A stretch of DNA of 64,000 nt from Planococcus maitriensis (GCF_003289925.1 NZ_QLZQ01000010.1:1-64000); one strand, 5' to 3'; counted from the stretch's first letter, positions 34,592 through 47,296 are shown. Translations and numbers: made by a program. Notes: generated from the sequence alone by a model not told the origin.

Positions 34592-36670
34592 TTATTGGCC
34601 TTTATTTTTCTTGATAATTTCTTCAGCGATGGATTTCGGCACTTCTTCATAGTGGTCGAAGTGCATAGAGAACACACCGCGTCCTTGCGTGTTAGAACGC
34701 AAGTTTGTTGCATAACCGAACATTTCAGAAAGTGGAACCATTGCACGGACAACTTGCGCGTTTCCGCGAGCGTCCATACCTTCTACGCGTCCACGGCGTG
34801 ACGTAACGTCACCCATGATATCGCCAAGGTATTCCTCAGGGATTACAATTTCAACTTTCATGAGCGGCTCAAGGATTACCGGGTTAACTTTAGATACAGC
34901 GTTTTTAAGTGCCATAGAAGCAGCTACTTTAAACGCCATTTCGTTGGAGTCAACATCATGGTAAGATCCGTCAAACAATTTTGCTTTGATGTCGATCAAT
35001 GGATAACCGGCAACAACACCGTTATCAAGAGAGTCGCGAAGACCCGCTTCAACTGCTGGGATGTATTCACGTGGAACAACACCACCGACAATAGCATTTT
35101 CGAACTCAAAACCAGCGCCTTCTTCGTTTGGAGAGAATTCGATCCAAACGTGTCCGAACTGACCGCGGCCACCGGATTGACGTACAAATTTACCTTCAAC
35201 TTTAGCAGACTGGCGGAATGTCTCACGGTAAGATACCTGAGGAGCGCCGACATTAGCTTCAACGTTGAATTCGCGTTTCATACGGTCAACTAGGATATCA
35301 AGGTGAAGTTCACCCATACCAGCGATGATCGTTTGGCCAGTTTCCTGGTCTGTATGCGCACGGAAAGTTGGGTCTTCTTCTTGCAGTTTTGCAAGGGCTT
35401 GGCCCATCTTATCCTGGTCCGCTTTGGATTTCGGCTCTACTGAAAGTGAGATAACCGGTTCCGGGAAGACCATGCGCTCAAGGATTACTTGATCTTTTTC
35501 GTCGCATAGCGTATCGCCTGTTGAAGTATCTTTCAAACCGATCGCAGCAGCGATATCTCCGCAATAAACTTCAGCGATCTCTTCACGGGAGTTTGCATGC
35601 ATTTGCAGGATACGTCCTACACGCTCACGCTTGCCTTTAGAAGAGTTCTGAACGTATGAACCAGATTTCAAAGTACCGGAGTAAACACGGAAGAACGTCA
35701 ATTTCCCTACATATGGGTCTGTCATTACTTTGAATGCCAGTGCAGAGAACGGCTCGTCTTCGTCCGCTTTACGCAATACTTCTTCTTCTGAATCCGGACG
35801 GACCGCTGTCATTGGCGGTACGTCAAGTGGAGATGGAAGGTAGTCAATTACTGCATCAAGCATCAATTGAACCCCTTTGTTTTTGAAAGCAGTTCCGCAA
35901 ACTACTGGGTAGAACTCAACGTCAAGCGTTCCTTTACGGATTGCAGCTTTAAGTTCGTCAACAGTGATTTCTTCGCCGCCAAGGTATTTTTCCATCAAGT
36001 CTTCATCAAGCTCAGCGACTGCTTCTAGCAATTTCGTATGGTATTCTTCCGCTTGCTCTTTGTACTCTTCAGGAATTTCCCCTTCAGTGATTTCAGTTCC
36101 CAAATCGTTTGCGTAGAAGCGTGCGTTCATGTTTACAAGGTCAATGATCCCTGAGAACTCATCTTCTGCGCCGATTGGCAATTGAATCGGGTGTGCGTTA
36201 GCTTGCAGGCGATCATGAAGAGTGCCTACTGAATACAGGAAGTCTGCACCGATTTTATCCATCTTGTTGATGAATACCAAACGCGGTACTCCGTATGTTG
36301 TCGCTTGGCGCCATACAGTTTCTGTTTGTGGTTCAACACCTGATTGGGCATCAAGTACCGTAACAGCACCATCAAGTACGCGCAATGAACGTTCAACTTC
36401 AACAGTGAAGTCTACGTGTCCAGGAGTATCGATGATGTTAACGCGGTGGCCTTCCCATGAAGCTGTAGTCGCAGCAGAAGTGATCGTGATTCCACGCTCT
36501 TGCTCCTGCTCCATCCAGTCCATTTGAGAAGCACCTTCATGCGTTTCGCCGATTTTGTGAATGCGGCCAGTGTAATACAAAATACGCTCCGTAGTAGTCG
36601 TTTTACCGGCATCGATGTGAGCCATGATTCCGATATTACGTGTATGGTCTAAGGAGAACTCTCTAGGCAT
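34592..36670 (-). CDS. fusA: Elongation factor G
   Basis: A 692-residue EF-G, the translocase GTPase. Motifs [28 protein letters not shown] and [10 protein letters not shown] mark the G domain; domains II-V follow with the conserved [20 protein letters not shown]. The region linked to fusidic-acid resistance looks ordinary. It follows rpsG by 50 bases. Confidence 0.98.
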   Translation of the reverse strand: MPREFSLDHTRNIGIMAHIDAGKTTTTERILYYTGRIHKIGETHEGASQMDWMEQEQERGITITSAATTASWEGHRVNIIDTPGHVDFTVEVERSLRVLDGAVTVLDAQSGVEPQTETVWRQATTYGVPRLVFINKMDKIGADFLYSVGTLHDRLQANAHPIQLPIGAEDEFSGIIDLVNMNARFYANDLGTEITEGEIPEEYKEQAEEYHTKLLEAVAELDEDLMEKYLGGEEITVDELKAAIRKGTLDVEFYPVVCGTAFKNKGVQLMLDAVIDYLPSPLDVPPMTAVRPDSEEEVLRKADEDEPFSALAFKVMTDPYVGKLTFFRVYSGTLKSGSYVQNSSKGKRERVGRILQMHANSREEIAEVYCGDIAAAIGLKDTSTGDTLCDEKDQVILERMVFPEPVISLSVEPKSKADQDKMGQALAKLQEEDPTFRAHTDQETGQTIIAGMGELHLDILVDRMKREFNVEANVGAPQVSYRETFRQSAKVEGKFVRQSGGRGQFGHVWIEFSPNEEGAGFEFENAIVGGVVPREYIPAVEAGLRDSLDNGVVAGYPLIDIKAKLFDGSYHDVDSNEMAFKVAASMALKNAVSKVNPVILEPLMKVEIVIPEEYLGDIMGDVTSRRGRVEGMDARGNAQVVRAMVPLSEMFGYATNLRSNTQGRGVFSMHFDHYEEVPKSIAEEIIKKNKGQ

Positions 36671-36720
36671 ATGGTCTTTCTCCTTCCGTTTCGAAATAAG
36701 ATTTTAAGTTTTGCAAGAAA

Positions 36721-37215
<495 letters not shown>

Positions 37216-37235
37216 CTATCGTTAATTCATTGTTA

Positions 37236-37655
37236 TTATTTTTTTGCTTTAGGGCGTTTTGTTCCATATTTAGAGCGTCCTTGCATACGGCCGTTTACTC
37301 CAGCAGTATCAAGTGCGCCACGTACGATATGGTAACGTACACCCGGAAGGTCTTTTACGCGTCCTCCACGGATAAGAACAACACTGTGCTCTTGAAGGTT
37401 GTGACCTTCGCCCGGGATGTATGCGTTAACCTCAATTTGGTTTGTCAAACGTACACGCGCATATTTACGCAATGCGGAGTTTGGTTTTTTCGGTGTCATC
37501 GTTCCAACACGTGTGCAGACGCCGCGCTTTTGCGGAGAGCTCAAGTCAGTCTGTGACTTCTTGAAGCTGTTATACCCCTTGTTCAACGCTGGTGAGTCTG
37601 ATTTAGTGCTTTTCGGTTTACGAGGCTTGTTAACCAATTGGTTAATTGTAGGCAT
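37236..37655 (-). CDS. rpsL: 30S ribosomal protein S12
   Basis: A 139-residue S12, the decoding-fidelity protein. It starts [20 protein letters not shown]. The streptomycin-sensitive lysines in TPKKPNS and GRVKDLPG are both wild type. First gene of the str operon, behind GAGAGGAGG. Confidence 0.98.
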   Translation of the reverse strand: MPTINQLVNKPRKPKSTKSDSPALNKGYNSFKKSQTDLSSPQKRGVCTRVGTMTPKKPNSALRKYARVRLTNQIEVNAYIPGEGHNLQEHSVVLIRGGRVKDLPGVRYHIVRGALDTAGVNGRMQGRSKYGTKRPKAKK

Positions 37656-37866
37656 CGATTTTTCCTCCTCTCAAAAGGTGTTCTAATACCACATATCCAG
37701 GTGGTTCATTTTTGGGTAAAAAACAAAGTCTTTGTGATTTCACACAAAAACCGGTATCCAGTAATGCCATAATGGCTACATCCAGCAAAGCTGAACGCTT
37801 TTACTGTTTTTGCTTCGTACCTGACGATCATGTTCCCGACATGCAGAGATCGATAATCATCAACCT
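37656..37866 (-). promoter_or_regulatory. Long leader of the str operon
   Basis: About 210 untranslated bases lie between the rpsL promoter and rpsL, where many Bacillales have an L7Ae-like gene. No gene is seen. On the minus strand, small hairpins are visible: GCCAT/ATGGC (about 37766-37776) and TTTGTG/CACAAA (about 37730-37750), and a CTGGAT...CTGGAT repeat. It may be a protein-responsive leader. Confidence 0.4.
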
Positions 37867-37871
37867 TTAAT

Positions 37872-37901
37872 ATACTATCATTCCTTAAGTGTAACTGTCA
37901 A
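37872..37901 (-). promoter_or_regulatory. Sigma-A promoter of the str operon
   Basis: Perfect TTGACA (37896-37901), 18 bases, then TAGTAT (37872-37877) on the minus strand, immediately downstream of the rpoC terminator. Confidence 0.78.
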
Positions 37902-37910
37902 CCGAAACTT

Positions 37911-37948
37911 CAAAAAAAATCCCGGAGAGCTGAGCGCTCTCCGGGATT
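37911..37948 (-). terminator. Terminator after rpoC
   Basis: Perfect 12-base arms AATCCCGGAGAG and CTCTCCGGGATT followed on the minus strand by TTTTTTTG, 13 bases after the rpoC stop. Confidence 0.95.
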
Positions 37949-37960
37949 AGTTTGTCTAGC

Positions 37961-40900
37961 TTATGATTCGCTTCCGACAATCTCTTCTTGCTGGGCTTTT
38001 TCGCTCTGCTCGATTTCGATCTGGCGGTAGCGCTGCATGCCAGTCCCCGCAGGAACCAGTTTCCCGATGATGACATTCTCTTTCAGTCCGAGAAGCTCGT
38101 CGCGTTTTCCTTTGATCGCCGCATCGGTAAGAACGCGAGTCGTTTCTTGGAAGGACGCAGCAGACAAGAACGATTCTGTTTCCAGGGAAGCTTTCGTGAT
38201 CCCGAGGATGACAGGTCGGCTAGTTGCTGGCATGTTGCCGGCTAGCACTGCTTTTTCATTTGCTTCTGTGAACTGATGGATGTCAAGAAGAGAACCTGGC
38301 AGCAAGTCAGTATCTCCGGCTTCAATGACGCGGACTTTACGGAACATTTGACGAACCATAACTTCAACGTGCTTATCGCCGATTTCTACCCCTTGCATGC
38401 GGTAAACTTTTTGAACTTCTTTCAATAGATACAATTGGACGGATTGCACTTCTTTGACTTGAAGCAATTGCTTCGGATCAATAGAGCCGTCTGTCAGCAC
38501 TTCACCGCGCTTGATTGTATCATCTACTTGAACTTTCAAACGGGCATTGTAAGGCGCCAAGTATTTGCGTGTTTCCACGTCGCCTTGAATCGTGATTTCC
38601 TTCTGGCCTTCGCGGATTTCATCAATCTCGGTAATGGTACCGGTGATTTCAGAAATGACGGCTTGCCCTTTCGGATTTCTGGATTCGAAGATTTCCTGGA
38701 TACGCGGCAAACCTTGTGTGATATCGTCTCCTGCTACGCCGCCTGTGTGGAATGTACGCATCGTGAGCTGTGTACCTGGCTCACCGATGGACTGGGCAGC
38801 GATGATTCCGACTGCTTCGCCGACTTCCACTTCGTCGCCTGTCGCAAGGTTCGTACCATAGCACTTTTTGCAAATGCCGTGTTTTGTATTACAAGTGAAT
38901 GCAGAGCGGATCGTCACTTCTTTGATGCCGGCTTCGATTACGAGGCGGGCCAAGTCTTGCGTAATAAGTGCGTCTCTTTCTACAATCACTTCTTTTGTTT
39001 CCGGGTGGCGGACCGTTTTCTTGGCATGACGGCCGACAATCCGTTCTTCAAGCTCTTCGATGACTTCCGTGCCTTCCATGAGTGCGCCAACCAATAAACC
39101 ACGGTCAGTTCCACAATCATTTTCACGCACGATTGCATCTTGTGCAACATCGACAAGACGGCGAGTCAAGTAACCGGAGTCAGCGGTTTTCAGCGCTGTA
39201 TCGGCAAGGCCTTTACGTGCACCGTGAGTCGAGATGAAGTATTCAAGTACCGTCAGACCTTCACGGAATGAAGATTTGATCGGGAGTTCGATGATGCGCC
39301 CGGCCGGGTTGGCCATGAGCCCGCGCATACCCGCAAGCTGCGTGAAGTTGGACGCGTTACCACGCGCTCCGGAATCACTCATCATGTAGATCGGGTTCAG
39401 CGTATCAAGGGATGCCATCAGTTTTTCCTGGATGATATCTTTTGCATTGCTCCAATAGGAGATAACGCGTGTGTAGCGCTCTTCTTCCGTAATCAAGCCA
39501 CGGCGGAATTGCTTCATCACTTTATCTACATTGTTTTGGGCTTCAACTAAAATTTCACCTTTGTCAGGCAAGACGACGATATCCGCAACACCGACTGTGA
39601 TGCCGGCTTGTGTTGAATATTTGAATCCAAGGCTCTTCATGCGGTCAAGCATGCGTGAAGTTTCCGTAATGTGGAAACGCTTGAACACTTCCGCAATGAT
39701 TTCCCCGAGGATTTTCTTCTTGAACGGCGTTACAAGCTCTGCTTCCTGGATATGCTTGCGTACATCCGTCGTTGTCGGGACGAAGTATTTCGCAGGGGTT
39801 TCCACTTGCAGGTTGTAATCCGTCGGTTCATTGATATAAGGGAACGATTTCGGAAGAATTTCATTGAAAATGATTTTCCCGACCGTAGTCAGAAGAAGCA
39901 TTTTGTTTTGTTCTTCCGTAAACGTTGGATTGTTGACAGAGCCGGCTTGAACCGCAATGCGCGTATGCAAATGCACATGCCCAGTTTGGTAGGCAATCAG
40001 CACTTCTTCCGGTCCGGAGAACGTAGCCCCTTCGCCTGTTGCGCCTTTGCGCTCAAGCGTCAAGTAGTAGTTTCCTAGAACCATATCCTGAGAAGGCGTT
40101 ACGACTGGTTTTCCGTCTTTCGGGTTCAAGATGTTCTGTGCTGCTAGCATAAGAAGACGAGCTTCCGCTTGTGCTTCAGATGAAAGCGGTACGTGAACGG
40201 CCATTTGGTCACCATCAAAGTCGGCGTTATAAGCTGTACAAACGAGCGGGTGAAGACGGATCGCCTTACCTTCAACGAGTGTCGGTTCAAATGCTTGAAT
40301 GCCGAGTCTGTGAAGCGTCGGTGCGCGGTTCAAAAGAACCGGGTGCTCCTTGATGACATCTTCCAGCACATCCCAAACTTCCGAATGGAGACGCTCGATT
40401 TTGCGTTTCGCGCTCTTGATGTTATGAGCGAGCCCGCGCTCAACCAATTCTTTCATGACGAACGGCTTGAAGAGTTCAATCGCCATGCCTTTAGGCAGGC
40501 CGCATTGGTACATTTTCAAGTTCGGTCCGACGACGATTACAGAACGTCCGGAATAATCGACACGTTTTCCGAGCAAGTTCTGGCGGAAGCGTCCTTGTTT
40601 CCCTTTCAGCATGTGAGAAAGAGATTTCAACGGACGGTTACCTGGTCCTGTAACCGGACGGCCGCGACGGCCATTATCGATCAATGCATCGACTGCTTCT
40701 TGAAGCATGCGTTTTTCATTCTGGACGATGATGCTTGGCGCACCAAGGTCAAGCAAACGCTTGAGGCGGTTGTTGCGGTTGATGACACGGCGGTAAAGGT
40801 CGTTCAAGTCAGAAGTCGCAAAACGGCCGCCGTCAAGCTGAACCATCGGACGCAATTCCGGTGGGATGACAGGAAGGACATCCAAGATCATCCAGTCCGG

Positions 40901-41566
40901 GTTGTTGCCGGAGTTGCGGAAAGACTCGACTACTTCAAGGCGTTTGATCGCACGTGTGCGGCGTTGGCCTTGTGCAGATTTAAGTTCTTCTTTCAATGCA
41001 TCCGTTTCGCGTTCCAAGTCGATTTCCTGAAGCAAACGTTTAATCGCTTCAGCACCCATCGCTGCTTGGAACTTCTTGCCGAATTTATCGCGGTATGCGC
41101 GATATTCTTTTTCGGAAAGCAATTGTTTTTTCTCGAGCGGCGTATCCGCCGGGTCGATTACTACGTAAGAAGCAAAATAGATAACTTCTTCCAAAGAACG
41201 CGGGGACATATCCAAGATAAGGCCCATGCGGCTTGGAATTCCTTTGAAATACCAAATATGGGAAACCGGTGCTGCAAGTTCGATATGGCCCATGCGCTCA
41301 CGGCGCACTTTTGAACGGGTTACTTCCACTCCACAGCGGTCACAGACGACACCTTTATAACGGACGCGTTTGTATTTTCCGCAATGGCATTCCCAGTCTT
41401 TTGTAGGACCGAAAATACGTTCGCAGAACAAACCGTCTTTTTCAGGTTTTAATGTACGGTAGTTGATTGTTTCTGGTTTCTTGACTTCCCCATAGGACCA
41501 TGAGCGAATTTTATCGGGTGATGCCAATCCGATTTTCATATACTCAAAATTATTTACATCTATCAA
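37961..41566 (-). CDS. rpoC: RNA polymerase beta' subunit
   Basis: A 1201-residue beta' subunit. The N-terminal zinc ribbon is [20 protein letters not shown]; the catalytic Mg loop is [14 protein letters not shown]; the second zinc site includes [13 protein letters not shown]. The start is TTG, as in B. subtilis, with GGGAGGT 7 bases ahead, giving [20 protein letters not shown]. It is separated from rpoB by 110 bases with a hairpin and followed by a strong terminator. Confidence 0.98.
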   Translation of the reverse strand: MIDVNNFEYMKIGLASPDKIRSWSYGEVKKPETINYRTLKPEKDGLFCERIFGPTKDWECHCGKYKRVRYKGVVCDRCGVEVTRSKVRRERMGHIELAAPVSHIWYFKGIPSRMGLILDMSPRSLEEVIYFASYVVIDPADTPLEKKQLLSEKEYRAYRDKFGKKFQAAMGAEAIKRLLQEIDLERETDALKEELKSAQGQRRTRAIKRLEVVESFRNSGNNPDWMILDVLPVIPPELRPMVQLDGGRFATSDLNDLYRRVINRNNRLKRLLDLGAPSIIVQNEKRMLQEAVDALIDNGRRGRPVTGPGNRPLKSLSHMLKGKQGRFRQNLLGKRVDYSGRSVIVVGPNLKMYQCGLPKGMAIELFKPFVMKELVERGLAHNIKSAKRKIERLHSEVWDVLEDVIKEHPVLLNRAPTLHRLGIQAFEPTLVEGKAIRLHPLVCTAYNADFDGDQMAVHVPLSSEAQAEARLLMLAAQNILNPKDGKPVVTPSQDMVLGNYYLTLERKGATGEGATFSGPEEVLIAYQTGHVHLHTRIAVQAGSVNNPTFTEEQNKMLLLTTVGKIIFNEILPKSFPYINEPTDYNLQVETPAKYFVPTTTDVRKHIQEAELVTPFKKKILGEIIAEVFKRFHITETSRMLDRMKSLGFKYSTQAGITVGVADIVVLPDKGEILVEAQNNVDKVMKQFRRGLITEEERYTRVISYWSNAKDIIQEKLMASLDTLNPIYMMSDSGARGNASNFTQLAGMRGLMANPAGRIIELPIKSSFREGLTVLEYFISTHGARKGLADTALKTADSGYLTRRLVDVAQDAIVRENDCGTDRGLLVGALMEGTEVIEELEERIVGRHAKKTVRHPETKEVIVERDALITQDLARLVIEAGIKEVTIRSAFTCNTKHGICKKCYGTNLATGDEVEVGEAVGIIAAQSIGEPGTQLTMRTFHTGGVAGDDITQGLPRIQEIFESRNPKGQAVISEITGTITEIDEIREGQKEITIQGDVETRKYLAPYNARLKVQVDDTIKRGEVLTDGSIDPKQLLQVKEVQSVQLYLLKEVQKVYRMQGVEIGDKHVEVMVRQMFRKVRVIEAGDTDLLPGSLLDIHQFTEANEKAVLAGNMPATSRPVILGITKASLETESFLSAASFQETTRVLTDAAIKGKRDELLGLKENVIIGKLVPAGTGMQRYRQIEIEQSEKAQQEEIVGSES

Positions 41567-41636
41567 GGAGCCTACCTCCCTTTTGTCTCGAGTTTCTGTA
41601 CGGCTCTTCCTCGTTTATGGCTAAATCGATAAGTTT

Positions 41637-41659
41637 CCGCCCGGCGCTGTGCCGGACGG
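41637..41659 (-). other. G+C-rich hairpin between rpoB and rpoC
   Basis: Minus-strand arms CCGTCCGGC and GCCGGGCGG (one mismatch) with a 5-base loop, 17 bases after the rpoB stop. No T run follows, so it is more likely an RNA processing or stability element than a terminator. Confidence 0.5.
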
Positions 41660-41676
41660 TTTCTTCTATATATACT

Positions 41677-44600
41677 TTAGTCAATCGTGCCTACTGGTGA
41701 TTCTTCGTCGGCAATCGGCAAGATGTTAAGAGAATCTGCAGGTTGAAGATCGTCTTCTTCATCCAAATCGCGCAATTCGATCTCTTCATCGTCGATTGTG
41801 AGCATTTTGACGTCCATACCCAAACTTTGAAGCTCTTTGATCAATACTTTGAACGATTCCGGAACACTTGGTTCTGGAACACTTTCACCTTTGACAATCG
41901 CTTCGTACGTTTTCACACGGCCAACCACGTCATCCGATTTAACGGTCAAGATTTCTTGGAGTGTATGCGCAGCACCGTATGCTTCAAGTGCCCAAACTTC
42001 CATCTCCCCGAAACGCTGACCGCCGAATTGCGCTTTACCGCCAAGTGGCTGCTGTGTAACGAGTGAGTAAGGTCCAGTTGAACGTGCATGGAGTTTATCG
42101 TCAACCATGTGTGCCAGTTTGATCATGTACATGATCCCGACAGACACGCGATTGTCGAATGGCTCACCGGAGCGGCCATCATAAAGGATGGTTTTTCCGT
42201 CGCGTGGCATCCCGGCTTCTTCCATCGTTTCCCAGACATCTTCTTCATTCGCGCCATCAAATACGGATGATGCCATATGAAGGCCTAGGGAGCGGGAAGC
42301 CATGCCAAGGTGAAGCTCAAGCACCTGTCCGATGTTCATGCGGGACGGAACACCAAGCGGGTTCAACATGATATCGATCGGCGTGCCATCCGGCATGAAT
42401 GGCATATCTTCTTCCGGCAAGATGCGGGAGATAACACCTTTATTCCCGTGGCGTCCGGCCATTTTGTCACCGACGGAGATTTTCCGTTTTTGGACAATAT
42501 AAGCGCGCACCAATTGGTTAACGCCCGGTGGCAATTCGTCGCCATCTTCACGGTTGAAGATTTTCACATCAAGCACGATCCCGCCTGCACCGTGAGGCAC
42601 ACGCAAGGAAGTATCGCGTACTTCACGCGCTTTTTCACCGAAGATTGCATGAAGCAGGCGTTCTTCCGCTGTCAGTTCCGTAACCCCTTTAGGCGTTACT
42701 TTACCGACTAGAATGTCACCGTCTTTCACTTCAGCACCGACACGGATGATGCCGCGGTCGTCCAAGTTGCGCAAAGCATCTTCGCCGACGTTAGGAATAT
42801 CACGCGTGATTTCTTCAGGCCCGAGCTTTGTATCACGGGAATCTGATTCATATTCTTCGATATGGATCGACGTGTAGACATCATCTTTCACGAGGCGCTC
42901 ACTCATGATGATCGCATCCTCATAGTTAAAGCCGTCCCAAGTCATGAATCCGACAAGCACGTTACGGCCAAGCGCCATTTCACCGCGTTCCATTGAAGGT
43001 CCATCAGCCAGGATGTCGCGTTTTTCTACACGATCGCCGACTTTAACAATTGGGCGCTGGTTATAGCTGGTACCTTGGTTTGAACGGATGAATTTCTGCA
43101 GGCGGTACGTATCCAAGTCGCCTTTGACTTCGTTGCCTTCCACATTTTCGATGCGGCGAACGCGAATCTCTTTAGCCTCAACGAACTCAACAATTCCGCC
43201 ATGCTTCGCGATTACGGCAGCGCCTGAATCACGTGCAGCTAAGTGCTCCATGCCAGTTCCGACAAACGGAGCTTCTGGGTTCAATAGAGGCACAGCTTGA
43301 CGTTGCATGTTCGCTCCCATCAATGCACGGTTGGAGTCATCATTTTCAAGGAAAGGAATACATGCCGTCGCAACGGATACAACTTGCTTCGGAGAGACGT
43401 CCATGTAATCGATGCTAGAGCGGCTGTAAACTGTGTTTTCACCACGGAAGCGTGCAACGACTTCTTCTTCGACAAACGACCCGTCTTCGTTCAAGCGCGA
43501 ATTCGCCTGAGCGACAACATAGTTATCTTCTTCGTCAGCCGTTAAGTAATCGATCTGGTCGGTAACTTTATTCGTTTCCGGATCGACGCGGCGATAAGGT
43601 GTTTCGATAAAGCCGAATTTATTCACTTTCGCAAATGTTGAAAGCGTGTTGATCAAGCCGATGTTCGGGCCCTCAGGCGTTTCGATCGGGCACATGCGGC
43701 CATAGTGGGAGTAGTGAACGTCACGAACTTCAAAGCCGGCACGCTCACGCGTCAAACCACCGGGCCCAAGCGCAGATAGACGGCGTTTATGCGTCAATTC
43801 AGCAAGCGGGTTCGTTTGGTCCATGAACTGGGACAATTGGGAGCTGCCGAAGAACTCTTTAATCGATGCAATAACCGGGCGGATATTGATCAATTGCTGA
43901 GGTACGATCGATTGCGTGTCGTTGATCGACATACGCTCACGCACCACGCGTTCCATACGGGACAAGCCGATACGGAATTGGTTCTGCAGAAGTTCGCCGA
44001 CTGAACGCAGACGGCGGTTACCAAGATGGTCAATATCATCTGTGTTGCCGACGCCATGCAGCAAGTTGAAGAAATAGCTGATGGACGAGATGATATCCGC
44101 AGGCGTTACATTTTTGATCTTATCTTCGATATATGCATTGCCGATAACGGTGATTTCTTTTTGCTCATCGTCGTTCGGTGCATAGATTTTAATGGATTGG
44201 AGTGTCACGTCGTCTTCAAGCACGCCTCCAGCTTGGGAAACGGTATGGAAACCGACGCCATTTTCCAAGTTAGGGATCAAGCGGTCGAGGACACGGCGGT
44301 CAATAACAGTTCCAGCTTCTACTAAAATTTCGCCCGTTTCAGGATCGACGAGTGTTTCAGCAATCGTTTGATTGAACAAGCGGTTTTTAATATGAAGCTT
44401 TTTGTTCATCTTGTAGCGGCCGACATTCGCCAAATCGTAGCGTTTCGGGTCGAAGAAACGTGAGTAGAGTAAGCTCTTAGCGCTTTCTACTGTTGGCGGT
44501 TCTCCAGGGCGCAGGCGCTCATAAATCTCAAGAAGCGCTTTTTCCGTGTTTTCGGTATTGTCTTTATCCAAAGTGTTCTGTAAATACTCGTTATCGCCGA

Positions 44601-45240
44601 GCAATTCGATGATTTCCTGGTCGGAACCAAAGCCTAATGCACGCAGAAGAACCGTTACAGGCAATTTGCGTGTGCGGTCGATGCGTACGTATACGACATC
44701 TTTTGCATCGGTTTCATACTCAAGCCATGCACCACGGTTTGGAATGACAGTAGCGCCAAAACCTCGTTTGCCGTTTTTATCTGTTTTGTCGTGGAAATAG
44801 ACGCTTGGTGAGCGTACTAATTGCGAAACGATGACGCGCTCTGCGCCGTTGATGACGAAAGTCCCAGTTTCTGTCATCAATGGGAAATCGCCCATGAAGA
44901 CGTCCTGTTCTTTCACTTCATCCGTCTCTTTGTTGTGAAGACGCACTTTTACGCGAAGCGGCGCTGCGTAAGTAACATCCCGTTCTTTCGATTCATCAAC
45001 CGGGTACTTAGGATCCGCTAGGCTGTAGTCGACGAATTCCAAGGAAAGGTTTCCTGTGAAATCTTCGATTGGTGAAATGTCGCGGAACATTTCACGAAGC
45101 CCCTCTTCTAAGAACCATTCGTAAGAAGACGATTGGATCTCAATCAGATTCGGGAGATCTAGAACTTCACTGATTCTCGAAAAACTTCTGCGTTGACGAT
45201 GCTGACCGTACTGAACTAGTTGACCTGTCAACTTATTCAC
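41677..45240 (-). CDS. rpoB: RNA polymerase beta subunit
   Basis: An 1187-residue beta subunit. The rifampicin region reads [20 protein letters not shown] followed by [10 protein letters not shown], with all usual resistance positions wild type. The C-terminal region that meets beta' is complete ([20 protein letters not shown]) and ends in an acidic tail. It starts [20 protein letters not shown]. Confidence 0.98.
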   Translation of the reverse strand: MNKLTGQLVQYGQHRQRRSFSRISEVLDLPNLIEIQSSSYEWFLEEGLREMFRDISPIEDFTGNLSLEFVDYSLADPKYPVDESKERDVTYAAPLRVKVRLHNKETDEVKEQDVFMGDFPLMTETGTFVINGAERVIVSQLVRSPSVYFHDKTDKNGKRGFGATVIPNRGAWLEYETDAKDVVYVRIDRTRKLPVTVLLRALGFGSDQEIIELLGDNEYLQNTLDKDNTENTEKALLEIYERLRPGEPPTVESAKSLLYSRFFDPKRYDLANVGRYKMNKKLHIKNRLFNQTIAETLVDPETGEILVEAGTVIDRRVLDRLIPNLENGVGFHTVSQAGGVLEDDVTLQSIKIYAPNDDEQKEITVIGNAYIEDKIKNVTPADIISSISYFFNLLHGVGNTDDIDHLGNRRLRSVGELLQNQFRIGLSRMERVVRERMSINDTQSIVPQQLINIRPVIASIKEFFGSSQLSQFMDQTNPLAELTHKRRLSALGPGGLTRERAGFEVRDVHYSHYGRMCPIETPEGPNIGLINTLSTFAKVNKFGFIETPYRRVDPETNKVTDQIDYLTADEEDNYVVAQANSRLNEDGSFVEEEVVARFRGENTVYSRSSIDYMDVSPKQVVSVATACIPFLENDDSNRALMGANMQRQAVPLLNPEAPFVGTGMEHLAARDSGAAVIAKHGGIVEFVEAKEIRVRRIENVEGNEVKGDLDTYRLQKFIRSNQGTSYNQRPIVKVGDRVEKRDILADGPSMERGEMALGRNVLVGFMTWDGFNYEDAIIMSERLVKDDVYTSIHIEEYESDSRDTKLGPEEITRDIPNVGEDALRNLDDRGIIRVGAEVKDGDILVGKVTPKGVTELTAEERLLHAIFGEKAREVRDTSLRVPHGAGGIVLDVKIFNREDGDELPPGVNQLVRAYIVQKRKISVGDKMAGRHGNKGVISRILPEEDMPFMPDGTPIDIMLNPLGVPSRMNIGQVLELHLGMASRSLGLHMASSVFDGANEEDVWETMEEAGMPRDGKTILYDGRSGEPFDNRVSVGIMYMIKLAHMVDDKLHARSTGPYSLVTQQPLGGKAQFGGQRFGEMEVWALEAYGAAHTLQEILTVKSDDVVGRVKTYEAIVKGESVPEPSVPESFKVLIKELQSLGMDVKMLTIDDEEIELRDLDEEDDLQPADSLNILPIADEESPVGTID

Positions 45241-45412
45241 CCCTCAATAAAACGATTATAGGACTTTGCGATATCTGTAAAATAGTGTATGATATCGAAA
45301 AGACAAAAAGAAAACGAGACCGCATATGAGCTCATTTTCGGTTTACACATGTTAAAACTGGCCGCCATGCTCTGCCCGAAAAAGGGCAAACGACCTCAAA
45401 ATAATATTTTTT
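45241..45412 (-). promoter_or_regulatory. rpoB leader
   Basis: About 170 untranslated bases with a GCCC-TTTTTC-GGGC hairpin (about 45376-45389), an imperfect GAAAATGAG/CTCGTTTTC hairpin (about 45313-45343) and two GATATC boxes (45270-45296). No gene is seen. A regulatory leader is possible. Confidence 0.35.
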
Positions 45413-45419
45413 GCATTTT

Positions 45420-45446
45420 ATTATAATATCACAGGCGTTTTGTCAA
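45420..45446 (-). promoter_or_regulatory. Promoter of rpoB-rpoC
   Basis: Perfect TTGACA (45441-45446) and perfect TATAAT (45420-45425) on the minus strand, with a short 15-base spacer. The short spacing may make the promoter sensitive to supercoiling or factors. Confidence 0.6.
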
Positions 45447-45447
45447 G

Positions 45448-46050
45448 TCAAACTTTTCTAGCCTCGAAAATAAAGTAACCTTTCTTCTTATCGGCCACCC
45501 GAACGTCGCCGAACAACTTCTGCAATTTCTCTTGAGTCGACGGGGCACCCTGCTTTTTTTGTATGACTACCCACAACGATCCAGAAGCCGCAAGCTTTGC
45601 ATGCGCTTCTTCGTAAAAACGGAAAATCGTCTCTTTTCCCGCACGAATCGGCGGGTTTGTCAGGATAGCGCCGAATTCTTGCTGTTCGACATTGGACAAG
45701 CCGTCGCTTTCATAGACTGAAACATTCTCAACGCCGTTTAACACGGTGTTTTTTTGTGCAAGTTCGATGGCTCTGGCATTAATGTCGACCATGTGCACGT
45801 GTCTTTGTGGAAATGCTTTGGCGATAGCCATTCCGATTGGTCCATATCCGCAGCCCACATCGAGGATAGGGCCTTCTATAACTGGTTCATCAAACGCCTC
45901 AATCAATAGCCGCGAACCGAAGTCGACTTCATTTTTGCTGAACACGCCTGAATCCGTTTGAAACCGGAACGTCTCGCCCCGCAATGTGTAGGTCCACTCT
46001 TGGGGTTTGCTTTTAGTTTGAGGATTTTTGGAATAATAATGCTGGGACAT
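45448..46050 (-). CDS. RsmC-like class I SAM-dependent methyltransferase (YbxB family)
   Basis: A 200-residue methyltransferase with the SAM motif ILDVGCGYGPIGMAIA and the catalytic NPPIRAGKE, which matches the NPP tetrad of 16S rRNA guanine-N2 methylases such as RsmC. I start at ATG 46050 (MSQHYYSKNP) behind AAGGAGGG. It is always found between rplL and rpoB in Bacillales, so a ribosomal substrate is likely but unproved. It follows the rplL terminator and may depend on read-through. Confidence 0.87.
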   Translation of the reverse strand: MSQHYYSKNPQTKSKPQEWTYTLRGETFRFQTDSGVFSKNEVDFGSRLLIEAFDEPVIEGPILDVGCGYGPIGMAIAKAFPQRHVHMVDINARAIELAQKNTVLNGVENVSVYESDGLSNVEQQEFGAILTNPPIRAGKETIFRFYEEAHAKLAASGSLWVVIQKKQGAPSTQEKLQKLFGDVRVADKKKGYFIFEARKV

Positions 46051-46107
46051 ACGGAGCCCTCCTTCTATCATACAATCACAAAGTTCTCGCCGGATTGAAT
46101 TTAAAAA

Positions 46108-46143
46108 GAAGAAAAAGCCCGTCGGTAAATACTGACGAGCTTT
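46108..46143 (-). terminator. Terminator after rplL
   Basis: Minus-strand stem AAAGCTCGTCAGT / ACCGACGGGCTTT (with G-U pairs) followed by TTCTTCTTTTT. It should limit read-through from rplJ-rplL into the methyltransferase and rpoB genes. Confidence 0.85.
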
Positions 46144-46164
46144 CTTTCTTATTGTGAAATTATC

Positions 46165-46524
46165 TTATTTGAATTCTACAGAAGCGCCAACTTCTTCGAG
46201 TTTAGCTTTGATTTCTTCAGCTTCTTCTTTAGATGCGCCTTCTTTAAGAGCTTTAGGAGCTTCGTCAACAAGACCTTTCGCTTCTTTCAGGCCAAGACCT
46301 GTAACTTCGCGAACGACTTTGATGACTTTGATTTTTTGGTCGCCAGCAGAAGCTAGGATTACGTCGAATTCTGTTTGCTCTGCTTCAGCAGCGCCACCAG
46401 CAGCAGCTGCAGCAACTGGAGCAGCAGCAGTTACGCCGAACTCGTCTTCGATTGCTTTTACTAGGTCGTTAAGTTGAAGAACTGTCATTTCTTTGATTGC
46501 GTCTAGAATTTGTTCTTGTGTCAT
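46165..46524 (-). CDS. rplL: 50S ribosomal protein L7/L12
   Basis: A 119-residue stalk protein present in several copies per ribosome. It has an N-terminal dimerisation domain, an Ala-rich hinge ([16 protein letters not shown]) and the C-terminal factor-binding domain with [20 protein letters not shown]. It follows rplJ by 56 bases. Confidence 0.98.
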   Translation of the reverse strand: MTQEQILDAIKEMTVLQLNDLVKAIEDEFGVTAAAPVAAAAAGGAAEAEQTEFDVILASAGDQKIKVIKVVREVTGLGLKEAKGLVDEAPKALKEGASKEEAEEIKAKLEEVGASVEFK

Positions 46525-46580
46525 TATAATTTCCTCCTATGATAGGTAATTTTTTTTGTAATGCTCAGGATGCTAAGAGA

Positions 46581-47081
46581 TTAAGCGCCCTGTTCTTCTT
46601 TTTGGTCTGCAACTGCTTTTGTTGTAGCAGCGAAGTTGCGGACTGGAGCCTGTAGTACGCTGAGTAGCATAGACAATAGGCCATCGCGTGATGGAAGTTC
46701 AGCAAGAGCTTTCATTTCATCTGCAGATGCAACATTGCCTTCGATGATACCGGCTTTGATTTCTAGTGCTTCGTTGTCTTTTGCGAAGTTGTTGATGATT
46801 CGCGCAGGAGCAACGACGTCTTCGTTCGAGAATGCGATAGCGTTCGGTCCTGTGAAGTGTTCGTTGATCGCTTCAAGGCCGTGGACTTCTGTCGCGCGGC
46901 GAGTCATTGAGTTTTTGTAAACTTTAAACTCGATGCCTTCCTCACGAAGCTGTTTACGAAGTTCTGTAAGCTGGGCAACGTTCAAACCGCGGTAGTCAAC
47001 AACGACAACTGATGCTGCAGCGTCGAACTTATCAGCGATTGTTTGCACAACAACTTTTTTCGTTTCAATTGCTTTGCTCAT
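46581..47081 (-). CDS. rplJ: 50S ribosomal protein L10
   Basis: A 166-residue L10, the base of the L7/L12 stalk. It begins [20 protein letters not shown] and has the C-terminal helix that carries L12 dimers ([20 protein letters not shown]). ATG 47081 has AGGAGGTG ahead; an open frame to 47153 lies inside the L10 leader. L10 with L12 is expected to bind its own leader. Confidence 0.97.
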   Translation of the reverse strand: MSKAIETKKVVVQTIADKFDAAASVVVVDYRGLNVAQLTELRKQLREEGIEFKVYKNSMTRRATEVHGLEAINEHFTGPNAIAFSNEDVVAPARIINNFAKDNEALEIKAGIIEGNVASADEMKALAELPSRDGLLSMLLSVLQAPVRNFAATTKAVADQKEEQGA

Positions 47082-47123
47082 GTGGGCACCTCCTATAGAT
47101 TTGTCATTCATACCGTCCGTCCA

Positions 47124-47270
47124 TAAGAAAAGCCTCTGGTCCAGTGCAGACACAGAGGCATAAAATCAGCATCAATTAAGATGGAATCTGAATTCATCAT
47201 GTCCTCGGCAGGGATTCATTAAGCGGCAAGCCGCCCCTGCTGTCTGCGGTACAAATGGTTATTTCACAAC
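47124..47270 (-). promoter_or_regulatory. L10 leader with attenuator
   Basis: The transcript before rplJ carries the recognisable L10 leader sequence: ACCGCAGACAGCAGGGGC..., a GGCGGCTTGCCGC hairpin, CCCTGCCGAGGACATGATG, and a terminator-like stem GCCTCTG/CAGAGGC (47132-47159) followed by TTTTCTTATGG. In Firmicutes, L10(L12)4 binding to this leader lowers expression of rplJ-rplL. It matches the Rfam L10_leader by eye. Confidence 0.88.
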
Positions 47271-47296
47271 TTCGCCAGTATAACGAAGTTGTGAAA
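47262..47296 (-). repeat. 13-base inverted repeat across the rplJ promoter
   Basis: Perfect arms TTTCACAACTTCG (47262-47274) and CGAAGTTGTGAAA (47284-47296) with a 9-base centre that holds the -10 box. No T run follows on the minus strand, so it does not look like a plain rplA terminator. Confidence 0.8.

Noticed and set aside
40193..41314. Open plus-strand frame of 373 codons opposite rpoC
   Set aside because: It is antisense to the highly conserved beta' N-terminal half, has no family features and no ribosome site; the frame is open because of codon bias in rpoC.
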